From positions 1 to 6,130 of the forward strand of contig JAGAMQ010000062.1 of NCBI GenBank assembly GCA_017624645.1: a stretch of 6,130 bases of DNA, in the 5' to 3' direction. Source of the DNA: Oscillospiraceae bacterium (GTDB taxonomy: Bacteria; Bacillota; Clostridia; Oscillospirales; Oscillospiraceae). Positions 1 through 6,092 of this stretch are shown here, piece after piece. The first letter of the stretch is position 1; every line of letters starts with the position of its first letter. The notes below the pieces were generated by a model that was not told where the DNA came from, searched no databases, and saw nothing but the letters and a program-made list of their open reading frames with translations. A program made the position numbers and the translations under genes.

Positions 1-564
1 CAGGAGGTCAAGCGCACATGGACTGGGGATATGGACCCGGATAAGGCGGAGCAGATGCTCTGCAATGCAGTCAAGCTGGCAAATTTCACCGTCTACGATC
101 AAGCGCAGCAGTTTGAGGAGTTTTCCGGTATGGGCACCACTTTGGTAGCGGTGCTGGTGCAAGGCAAGCAGGCAACGGTGGTCAACGTAGGCGACAGCCG
201 CTGCTACATAGTGACCGGAGATGGAATCCGTCAGATCACGGAGGACCATTCTGTGGTGCAAATGATGATCCAGCGGGGAGAGCTGACCCGTGAGCGGGCA
301 AAGCACTACCCCGGCAAAAACCTGATCACCCGTGCCATCGGCACAGAGCCTGTGGTCAGCTGCGATGTTTTTCACCGCAGCCTGAAGAGCGGTGATTGGC
401 TTCTGCTTTGTAGCGACGGTCTGACCAATACCATGGACGACCAGGAAATCCTGTTTGAGGTTGTCCACGGCACCAACAAAGAGAGTACCTGTCAGCGGCT
501 TTTGGATATTGCCAAAAACCGTGGCGCACCGGACAATGTGACCTGTGTGCTGGTTCAGATCTAA
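1..564 (+). CDS. prpC: PP2C-family serine/threonine protein phosphatase, 5'-truncated by window edge
   Basis: This is the C-terminal 187 residues of a PPM/PP2C metal-dependent phosphatase. The frame is open from base 1, so the start lies upstream. Visible family motifs are GMGTT (127-141), GDSR (190-201), DHS (244-252), LLLCSDGLTN (400-429, with a metal-binding Asp in SDG) and the terminal GAPDN (Asp at 532-534, a metal ligand). Bacterial Stp/PrpC proteins are about 240-255 residues, so roughly 60 residues are missing, including the first metal-binding motifs (RxxNED and DGMGGH). The ATG at base 31 is internal and is not the start. The family is cytosolic and Mn2+-dependent, and it dephosphorylates the partner PASTA kinase and its substrates. 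The kinase gene begins 21 bases after the stop, the classic co-transcribed phosphatase-kinase pair. Identity is very secure; the symbol follows Bacillus subtilis usage. Confidence 0.95.
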   Translation, partial: QEVKRTWTGDMDPDKAEQMLCNAVKLANFTVYDQAQQFEEFSGMGTTLVAVLVQGKQATVVNVGDSRCYIVTGDGIRQITEDHSVVQMMIQRGELTRERAKHYPGKNLITRAIGTEPVVSCDVFHRSLKSGDWLLLCSDGLTNTMDDQEILFEVVHGTNKESTCQRLLDIAKNRGAPDNVTCVLVQI

Positions 565-571
565 AGGCAGG

Positions 572-578
572 AAAGGAG
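572..578 (+). promoter_or_regulatory. Shine-Dalgarno site of prkC
   Basis: AAAGGAG lies 7 bases before the ATG at 586, inside the 21-base gap after the phosphatase stop. This fixes the kinase start. No promoter-like hexamers fit in the gap, which supports co-transcription with the phosphatase. Confidence 0.85.
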
Positions 579-585
579 ATAACAA

Positions 586-2829
586 ATGGATAAATATATC
601 GGCCGCCTGCTGGATAACCGGTACGAGATCCTTGAGGTCATCGGTACCGGCGGTATGGCTGTGGTTTATAAAGCCCGCTGCCACCGTCTGAATCGTTTGG
701 TAGCGATCAAGATTTTGAAGGATGATTTTTTGGAGGATGAGGAGTTCCGTGCCCGGTTCCACTCCGAGAGCCAGGCAGTTGCCATGCTCAGCCATTCCAA
801 TATCGTTTCTGTGTATGATGTTTCTACCTCCATTACTGCGGACTATATCGTTATGGAGCTGATCGACGGCATTACCCTGAAGCAGTATATGGAAAAGAAG
901 GGAGTCCTTAATTGGAAGGAGACCCTGCACTTTGCCATCCAGATTGCCAAGGCATTGGAACACGCCCACGAAAAGGGAATTGTGCACCGGGATATCAAGC
1001 CCCACAATGTAATGGTTCTGAAAAACGGCTCTGTGAAGGTGACGGACTTCGGTATTGCCCGGATGATGTCCAAGAGTAACACCTTGACCAAGGAAGCCCT
1101 TGGCTCTGTGCATTATATTTCTCCCGAGCAGGCAAAGGGCGGCAGAGTGGATAACCGTTCCGATATCTACTCCTTGGGCGTTGTGCTTTATGAGATGATG
1201 AGCGGACGGCCTCCCTATGACGGAGATTCTCCTGTTTCTGTTGCCATCAAGCATATCAACGGGGGCGCCGCCTTGCCGTCCTCCTTTAACCCCAACATTC
1301 CCGGCGGCCTTGAGCAGATCATCATGAAGGCAATGGCACACGATCCTGCGGATCGGTATGAGACCGCCACCAAGATGCTTGCGGATCTGGATGAATTCCG
1401 CAAGGATCCCGGCATCCTGTTTGATTACCACTTGCCTGTTACGGAAGAAATTCCTCCCGTACCGCAAAATACGCCCCTTGTGCTGGAAACAGAACCCAAG
1501 ACCACCGCGGAGCGGGTTCAAAATCGGGAAACGCCTTCCCGTCGAACCTCCGCCCACCGTCCCCGGCAGCCCCAGCGGCGGCAGGATCCCCAGCAGCGCC
1601 GACGCCAAAGTGAGGAGGACCGCAAGAGTAGCAATGTAGCCACCATCGCCATTGTGGCATGTTCTCTTGTGATGGTGGTAGCCATCGTGATCTTCCTCAT
1701 CGTGCTGTTGAGCTCCGGTGTCAGTACGGCACCCAACCTGGTTCAGGTGCCGGACCTGTTGGGGAAAGAATATGCGGTGGTTTCCCAGTACAGCGATTTT
1801 GGGATCCAACTGGATAAGGAAGTCCATGACAATGAATACCCTGCCGGCCAGATCATAGATCAAAAGCCCGCAGCGGGAGAAGAGATCGAAAAAGGAAAGA
1901 ATATTTATGTAACCGTGAGTCTTGGACCCGCCCCCAAGGTGGTGAGCATGCCCGATGTGGCAGGCTGGGAGCTGACGGAGGCGGAACGGGCACTGAACAA
2001 TCTGAGCATGAATCTGCGGCTGGATATCCGCCCGACCTACAGCGAGACTGTGGCAGCTGATGCGGTGATCAAAACAGAGCCGGTGGCGGAAACCGAGCTG
2101 ACTGTGGGGCAGAATGTGGTGCTTTATGTATCCATGGGTTCCGAGATCAAGACATCTACCATGCCTGAGCTGGTGGAGAAGACTGAGGAAGCAGCAAAAT
2201 CCGTACTCAATGCCCAGGAGCTGGATCTGGAGATCGAGGTGGTGGAGGAATTCAATTCCCAGATCGAAAAGGGGGCTGTGATCCGCACGGAGCCGGAGGC
2301 AGGCGGCGGTCTGCAGACCGGACAGAAGGTGGTGTTGTATATCAGCAAGGGACCGGAGCTGAAAAAGGTCCAGAATGTCACTGGGTTTACGGTGAATAGC
2401 GCTGTGGAAATCCTCAAGGGCGACGGCTTTATCAACTACGAGATCGAGCCGGTGGAAAGTGATGAGAAGCAGGATACCGTGGTGGAGCAGTCTGTGACAG
2501 CCGGCACCGAGATAGATGTAAACACCAAGATCGTCCTGAAGGTATCAAAGGGCAAGCTGGCCAAAGAGAAAACCGTGACCATCCAAATTCCTACCTCGGA
2601 GGACTTGGGAGAGATGGGACTGACTGAGGACGATTACACAAATGCTGACGGAACGGTGTCCTTTGCCATGGAACTCCGTCAGGGAAGTGTCGTCTGTCAT
2701 ACCCGTGAGAATCTGAATTTCTCCAGCTCTGCCTATCAGGTGAACCTGACAGGTACCGGCAAGCAGGTCTATGTGCTGTATGTGGACGGCAGAGAATATA
2801 TCGAGATTCCGGTGGACTTTGACGCATGA
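586..2829 (+). CDS. prkC: Membrane-anchored PASTA-domain Ser/Thr protein kinase
   Basis: A 747-residue eukaryotic-type (Hanks) kinase. The cytosolic kinase domain spans about residues 13-275. It shows the glycine loop IGTGGMAVVYKA (19-30), ATP-binding Lys42, alpha-C Glu61, catalytic HRDIKPHN (134-141, Asp136), DFG (154-156) and SPE (179-181). Ser162, Ser164, Thr166 and Thr168 in the activation loop fall where B. subtilis PrkC autophosphorylates. Residues 280-347 are a Pro/Gln/Arg-rich, strongly basic linker. A single membrane helix follows (about 351-375), then four PASTA repeats (about 386-447, 453-518, 525-589, 594-656) and a beta-rich C-terminal domain (657-747), possibly Ig-like as in B. 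subtilis PrkC. PASTA domains of this family bind muropeptides or lipid II and control cell-wall growth, division or spore germination. The fourth repeat is degenerate. The gene follows its phosphatase and overlaps rsgA by 4 bases. The start is set by AAAGGAG 7 bases upstream. Confidence 0.97.
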   Translation: MDKYIGRLLDNRYEILEVIGTGGMAVVYKARCHRLNRLVAIKILKDDFLEDEEFRARFHSESQAVAMLSHSNIVSVYDVSTSITADYIVMELIDGITLKQYMEKKGVLNWKETLHFAIQIAKALEHAHEKGIVHRDIKPHNVMVLKNGSVKVTDFGIARMMSKSNTLTKEALGSVHYISPEQAKGGRVDNRSDIYSLGVVLYEMMSGRPPYDGDSPVSVAIKHINGGAALPSSFNPNIPGGLEQIIMKAMAHDPADRYETATKMLADLDEFRKDPGILFDYHLPVTEEIPPVPQNTPLVLETEPKTTAERVQNRETPSRRTSAHRPRQPQRRQDPQQRRRQSEEDRKSSNVATIAIVACSLVMVVAIVIFLIVLLSSGVSTAPNLVQVPDLLGKEYAVVSQYSDFGIQLDKEVHDNEYPAGQIIDQKPAAGEEIEKGKNIYVTVSLGPAPKVVSMPDVAGWELTEAERALNNLSMNLRLDIRPTYSETVAADAVIKTEPVAETELTVGQNVVLYVSMGSEIKTSTMPELVEKTEEAAKSVLNAQELDLEIEVVEEFNSQIEKGAVIRTEPEAGGGLQTGQKVVLYISKGPELKKVQNVTGFTVNSAVEILKGDGFINYEIEPVESDEKQDTVVEQSVTAGTEIDVNTKIVLKVSKGKLAKEKTVTIQIPTSEDLGEMGLTEDDYTNADGTVSFAMELRQGSVVCHTRENLNFSSSAYQVNLTGTGKQVYVLYVDGREYIEIPVDFDA

Positions 2830-3713
2830 GAAAAGAACTGGATGGGCGGATCATCCGCTCCTTGAGCGGCTTTTACGATGTGCAGACCTCTGAGGGGGTC
2901 GTTACCTGCCGGGGTAGGGGTTCTCTGCGCCGGACAGGTGACAGCCCCCTGACCGGAGATATGGTACGAATTTGCGTAGAGGGTGGCAAGGGCATGATTG
3001 AAAAGATCCTGCCCCGGAAAAATCGATTTGTTCGTCCGGCGGTGGCGAATGTGGATGCGCTGGTGGTCTTTGCCGCCAATGTCAATCCTGTCACCGAACC
3101 CTTCCTCATAGACCGGGTGGCAGCCATTGCCGGAGACCAGGAAGTGCCTGTTTACCTGTGCGTGAACAAGTGCGATCTGGACCCCGGGATGGATCTTGTG
3201 CGGATCTATACCCACGCGGGGATCCCGGTGATCCGTGCCAGTGCCGAAACAGGTGAGGGCGTGGAGGAACTTCGAAGCCTGATCCGGGGAAAGCTTACGG
3301 CCTTCACCGGAAACACCGGCGTGGGAAAAAGCAGTATGCTTAATGCCCTGTGTCCCCAGTTGGAACTTGCCACCGGTGAGGTCTCGGAAAAGCTGGGAAG
3401 AGGCCGTCATACCACCCGGCATGTGCAGCTGTATGCCTTGGGAGAGGATACCTATGTGGCAGACACTCCGGGTTTTTCCTCCTTTGATACAGAACAGATG
3501 GATGTGCTGCTGAAGGAAAATTTGCAGTATACCTTCCCGGATTTTTCCCCATATCTGGGCAGCTGTCAGTTCCATGACTGCTCCCACCGGTCAGAACCCG
3601 GCTGCGCCGTTCGCAGGGCGGTAGAGGACGCTCAGGTGGAAAGGACCCGCTACGAAAGCTACCTGCGCCTGTATGAAAAGGCGGAGCAGGTCAAGCTGTG
3701 GGAACACAAGTGA
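2826..3713 (+). CDS. rsgA: Ribosome small-subunit-dependent GTPase RsgA (YjeQ/CpgA)
   Basis: A 295-residue circularly permuted GTPase, close to the usual length (~298 in B. subtilis CpgA). An N-terminal OB-fold (about 1-60) is followed by GTPase motifs in permuted order: G4 NKCD (114-117), G5 SAETGEG (139-145), G1 P-loop GNTGVGKSS (162-170), a G2 region with RHTTRH (194-199) and G3 DTPG (213-216). The zinc site is Cys247, Cys252, His254 and Cys260 (CxxxxCxHxxxxxC), followed by a C-terminal helix. The family acts late in 30S maturation, and GTP hydrolysis is stimulated by the 30S subunit. The ATG overlaps the prkC stop (ATGA) and no strong ribosome binding site precedes it, so translational coupling is likely. 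In B. subtilis the homologue is reported as a PrkC/PrpC substrate, which fits the operon. It ends in tandem stops TGA-TAA directly before a terminator. Confidence 0.97.
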   Translation: MRKELDGRIIRSLSGFYDVQTSEGVVTCRGRGSLRRTGDSPLTGDMVRICVEGGKGMIEKILPRKNRFVRPAVANVDALVVFAANVNPVTEPFLIDRVAAIAGDQEVPVYLCVNKCDLDPGMDLVRIYTHAGIPVIRASAETGEGVEELRSLIRGKLTAFTGNTGVGKSSMLNALCPQLELATGEVSEKLGRGRHTTRHVQLYALGEDTYVADTPGFSSFDTEQMDVLLKENLQYTFPDFSPYLGSCQFHDCSHRSEPGCAVRRAVEDAQVERTRYESYLRLYEKAEQVKLWEHK

Positions 3714-3714
3714 T

Positions 3715-3749
3715 AAATGCCGAAATGCAGCTGCATTTCGGCATTTTTT
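3715..3749 (+). terminator. Rho-independent terminator between convergent genes
   Basis: A perfect palindrome has the left arm AAATGCCGAAATGCAG (3715-3730) and its exact complement in 3731-3746. The + strand then runs into TTTTTT (3744-3749). It starts one base after the rsgA stop codon and ends next to the stop (complement of 3748-3750) of the minus-strand gene. On the + strand it is a strong intrinsic terminator. In the opposite direction the stem is identical but is followed by only about three T, so minus-strand termination should be weaker. Confidence 0.93.
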
Positions 3750-4473
3750 ATGTCTGTTCCGTTTCCGTATAGCCCAGTTGCTGATAAAGCCCAACGGTTT
3801 GCGTAACCCCCATAGACCGGGCATCTTCCTCCAGCTGTATCAGCTCCGGATATTGCCGCGCCATGGTAAATACTGCGGCATCCTCTTCCAGATGCCAGTG
3901 ATACCGGCTGCAACATTCCCTGTCATAAAAGCTTTCCTCCGGAAGCACCGGCAGGGGGATGTCCTCCAATGTACAACCGTCGGTGGTGACCGTGGCTGCC
4001 TGCCCCTGCATTGCCAGTTCCAGCCATATCTTTCGCCCTCTCCATGGCTGTAAATGCTGCTGCAAGGGGGTGTGCAGGGCCGGTGGCGGCAAAAATACCG
4101 GGCAGTCCAGTTCTTTGGCGTACAGCCAGGAAACGATCACCGGACAGGAAACCTCCCGGACGAGATATGCAGACAGGTCGGCAAGGGCCGGTTCCCCCGA
4201 CCGTTCAAAATCCAGAAGGATGCCCTTGAGAGCAAAGCTTTCTGCCACTGACCCAAGCTGCTGCCCGATGAGGTGGGGATCGTGGCCGGCAATGGGGATC
4301 CGGTCGTTGAGAATCAGCACAGAATCTGCAGGCAGGGACGCGGGCAAATTGGAAAGACCTGTGTTGTGCCCAGAAAAATGACACGCCATCCATGCAATGT
4401 GCCGGGGCAGTTCTTGTGCGTTTTGAAACTCCGCTGCAGTCATGGCAAGATAGCAGGCTAGACCCATGGACAA
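3748..4473 (-). CDS. Uncharacterised protein, possible TIM-barrel (GH18-like) fold
   Basis: I do not recognise a named family. The 241-residue protein (239 if started at the ATG at 4467) has no signal peptide or clear membrane helix and appears cytosolic. Several predicted hydrophobic strands alternate with helices: HIAWMACHFS (25-34), VLILND (52-57), GILLDFE (84-90), CPVIVSWLYA (110-119), CPVFLPPPA (124-132), KIWLELA (148-154), AVFTMAR (200-206) and TQTVGLYQQLGY (224-235). This pattern suggests a small TIM barrel. GILLDFE resembles the GH18 DGxDxDxE motif with only the last Asp (88) and Glu (90) kept, and the C-terminal strand resembles the last GH18 strand; this is inference. From memory, similar unnamed proteins occur in Oscillospiraceae genomes. 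TTG at 4473 lies 6 bases after AGGAGG, ATG at 4467 12 bases after it, so TTG is preferred. The gene is convergent with rsgA and divergent from yqeG. Coding is supported by length, ribosome binding site and strand pattern. Confidence 0.82.
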   Translation of the reverse strand: MSMGLACYLAMTAAEFQNAQELPRHIAWMACHFSGHNTGLSNLPASLPADSVLILNDRIPIAGHDPHLIGQQLGSVAESFALKGILLDFERSGEPALADLSAYLVREVSCPVIVSWLYAKELDCPVFLPPPALHTPLQQHLQPWRGRKIWLELAMQGQAATVTTDGCTLEDIPLPVLPEESFYDRECCSRYHWHLEEDAAVFTMARQYPELIQLEEDARSMGVTQTVGLYQQLGYTETEQT

Positions 4474-4495
4474 ACCAAACCTCCTGTGGTATAAT
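4467..4495 (+). promoter_or_regulatory. Sigma-A promoter with extended -10, driving yqeG and the aminopeptidase gene
   Basis: The -35 hexamer TGGACA (4467-4472) matches TTGACA at 5 of 6 bases. A 17-base spacer leads to a perfect TATAAT (4490-4495), and TG at 4487-4488 gives an extended -10 (TGnTATAAT). Transcription should start near 4502, leaving a leader of about 27 bases before the ATG at 4529. The element lies on top of the ribosome binding site and start codon of the divergent gene. Confidence 0.85.
4480..4485 (-). promoter_or_regulatory. Shine-Dalgarno site of the minus-strand gene
   Basis: The minus strand reads AGGAGG here. It is 6 bases from a TTG codon (4473) and 12 bases from the next in-frame ATG (4467). 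Normal spacing favours the TTG start; the two proteins differ by two residues only. The site falls in the spacer of the opposing promoter. Confidence 0.8.
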
Positions 4496-4511
4496 TTCCC
4501 TAAATCCTATG

Positions 4512-4517
4512 AAGGAG
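4512..4517 (+). promoter_or_regulatory. Shine-Dalgarno site of yqeG
   Basis: AAGGAG ends 11 bases before the ATG at 4529, slightly long but within the workable range. It selects the 170-residue protein over a start at 4466, which would lie upstream of the predicted transcription start. Confidence 0.75.
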
Positions 4518-4528
4518 AGAAGAAATCT

Positions 4529-5041
4529 ATGCCATTTTCCTTGCTGCCCCGATTGGTTACAGACCGGGTCACCGACCTGTCGCCCCGCCTGCTGCGGGAT
4601 CACGGAATCCGGTTGCTGATGCTGGATTTTGACAATACACTGGTGCCTTACACCACCGATGAACCTACCGATGCCGTGGCGGACTGGCTTAAGGCGATTC
4701 TTCAGTCGGATATCCTTTTGTGTGTAGTGTCCAACAGCCGCAATGACCGGGTGAAGAAGTTTTGCCGGCGCTACGGCATTGACTGCATCACCCACGCCCG
4801 GAAGCCCTTTTCCAAGGGAATCCGCCAATGCCTCCAAAAATACGGCCTGCCTGCCGGGGAGTGCGCACTGGTGGGGGATCAGATCTATACCGATGTAATG
4901 GGCGCCAACGGTTGCGGGGTGGTCCCGATTTTGGTCAAGGCGATACATAACCATAATTTTTGGCTGAAGGCCCGCCATGTGGCGGAACTGCCCTTTGTCT
5001 TTGCCGCCAGGAACAGGAGGATTGACCATGAAAAATATTGA
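4529..5041 (+). CDS. yqeG: YqeG-family HAD-type phosphatase (subfamily IIIA)
   Basis: A 170-residue protein, close to B. subtilis YqeG (172). It carries the four HAD motifs: I, DFDNT (33-37, nucleophile Asp33 and acid/base Asp35); II, SNS (68-70); III, Lys92 in RKP; and IV, GDQIYTD (116-122, Asp117 and Asp122 for Mg2+). No large cap insertion is present, typical of this subfamily. The frame is open upstream to an ATG at 4466, but that codon overlaps the -35 element and would add 21 residues without family motifs, so the ATG at 4529 with its AAGGAG was chosen. The catalytic residues predict a cytosolic phosphatase; its physiological substrate is not established. In B. subtilis yqeG sits beside the ribosome GTPase gene yqeH; here its downstream partner is instead an aminopeptidase gene overlapping it by 14 bases. 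It is transcribed from the promoter at 4467-4495. Confidence 0.93.
   Translation: MPFSLLPRLVTDRVTDLSPRLLRDHGIRLLMLDFDNTLVPYTTDEPTDAVADWLKAILQSDILLCVVSNSRNDRVKKFCRRYGIDCITHARKPFSKGIRQCLQKYGLPAGECALVGDQIYTDVMGANGCGVVPILVKAIHNHNFWLKARHVAELPFVFAARNRRIDHEKY
5015..5020 (+). promoter_or_regulatory. Shine-Dalgarno site of the aminopeptidase gene, inside yqeG
   Basis: AGGAGG lies 7 bases before the ATG at 5028, within the last codons of yqeG. It fixes the start and rules out the upstream in-frame ATG at 4977, which would add 17 unrelated residues. Confidence 0.9.
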
Positions 5042-6092
5042 CAAGTACCTTTCCCTGCTCGCCCAAGAACAGGAGGGACTGCTTCTGACCAGCCGCTATG
5101 CCCGTTTTTACGGTGCGGAGTATGACATTGCTGAGGGTATCGCTGTGGTGACCCGGAAGGGTAGCCGCTACTTTACTGACAGCCGGTATATAGAGGCTGC
5201 CCAAAATAACATCCGGGACTTTGAGGTAATTTGCACAGATGCGGCGCATCCTTACAATGACCTGTTGAACGAAGCTATTGAGGATTTCGGGATCACGGTC
5301 CTTGGCTTTGAGGAGGAGTACCTGACTGTAGCGGAGTACCAGGATCTCGCCAAAAATCTGAAGGCAGAGCTGAAGCCCTTAAACAAAAAGCTTGCAAAGT
5401 TCCGGTATGTCAAAGAGCAGTGGGAACTGGAGAGGATGCGTAAGGCACAGGAGATCACTGACCGGGCATTTTCCGATGTGCTGCCCAGGATCAAGGCGGG
5501 CATGACCGAAAAGCAACTGCAGGCAGAGCTTGTGTACTGTGTTCTGAAAAACGGTGGGGACAATGTGTCCTTTGATCCTATCGTTGTGTCCGGTCCCAAT
5601 ACCAGCCTGCCCCACGGTGTCCCGGGGGACCGTGTGCTGCAGCCGGGTGACTTTATCACTCTGGACTTCGGTGCTTTGTACCAGCGCTACTGCGCCGATA
5701 TGACCCGTACTGTGGCGCTGGGATATGCCACGGAGGAAATGCGTAAGGTCTACGATACCGTCCTGACAGCTCAAAACGCCGCCATTGCTGCCACCAAGCC
5801 GGGGATCCCCGGCAAGCAGATCGATGCCGTTGCCCGGAGGATCATAGCCGATGCCGGCTACGGTGCATACTTTGGTCATGGCTACGGTCACGGCCTGGGT
5901 CTGCAGATCCATGAGGATCCCAACTGCAATCCAGCCGGTGATGTGATCATGGAGCCGGGTATGGTGGCGTCGTCAGAGCCGGGGATTTACCTGCCGGGAA
6001 AATTCGGTGTGCGCATCGAAGATGTAGTGATCTTCACCGCTGATGGCTGCGAAAACATCACAACCAGTCCGAAAGAACTGATAATTGTGTAA
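5028..6092 (+). CDS. papA: Xaa-Pro aminopeptidase family protein (M24B metallopeptidase)
   Basis: A 354-residue protein of the short M24B type (B. subtilis YqhT/PapA is about 353). A creatinase-like N-terminal domain (about 1-125) precedes the pita-bread catalytic domain (about 130-354). The five predicted metal ligands are present: Asp213 in LDFGA, Asp224 in CADMTRT, His288 in GHGYGHGLGLQIHE (282-296 region), Glu317 in SEPGIY and Glu331 in VRIED. His295 matches the second conserved active-site His. The family is cytosolic, dimetal (Mn or Co) and removes the N-terminal residue from peptides whose second residue is proline, for peptide turnover. The gene overlaps yqeG by 14 bases in another frame with a strong AGGAGG, so it is co-transcribed. 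In many Firmicutes the next gene is efp (elongation factor P); that position is outside the window. Substrate assignment versus the close Xaa-Pro dipeptidases is less sure, and so is the symbol. Confidence 0.92.
   Translation: MKNIDKYLSLLAQEQEGLLLTSRYARFYGAEYDIAEGIAVVTRKGSRYFTDSRYIEAAQNNIRDFEVICTDAAHPYNDLLNEAIEDFGITVLGFEEEYLTVAEYQDLAKNLKAELKPLNKKLAKFRYVKEQWELERMRKAQEITDRAFSDVLPRIKAGMTEKQLQAELVYCVLKNGGDNVSFDPIVVSGPNTSLPHGVPGDRVLQPGDFITLDFGALYQRYCADMTRTVALGYATEEMRKVYDTVLTAQNAAIAATKPGIPGKQIDAVARRIIADAGYGAYFGHGYGHGLGLQIHEDPNCNPAGDVIMEPGMVASSEPGIYLPGKFGVRIEDVVIFTADGCENITTSPKELIIV

Noticed and set aside
2769..3587. Long open frame of 272 codons on the minus strand opposite rsgA and the end of prkC
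   Set aside because: It lies antisense to two genes with complete family motifs, has no recognisable domain, and is a by-product of codon use on the other strand.
3673..4053. Plus-strand open frame spanning the rsgA end and terminator
   Set aside because: It crosses a strong terminator and is antisense to the better supported minus-strand gene.
4466..4528. Upstream ATG giving YqeG 21 extra residues
   Set aside because: The codon overlaps the -35 element, so it would not be in the transcript, and the ATG at 4529 has its own ribosome binding site and gives the family length.
4486..4560. Promoter for the minus-strand gene
   Set aside because: Only weak -10-like hexamers (TAGGAT, TAGATT, TATACC) without matching -35 elements at 16-18 bases were found; not strong enough to annotate.
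4205..5044. Minus-strand open frame of 279 codons opposite yqeG and the intergenic region
   Set aside because: It covers yqeG with intact HAD motifs and runs through the promoter and into the minus-strand gene in another frame; no plausible protein features.
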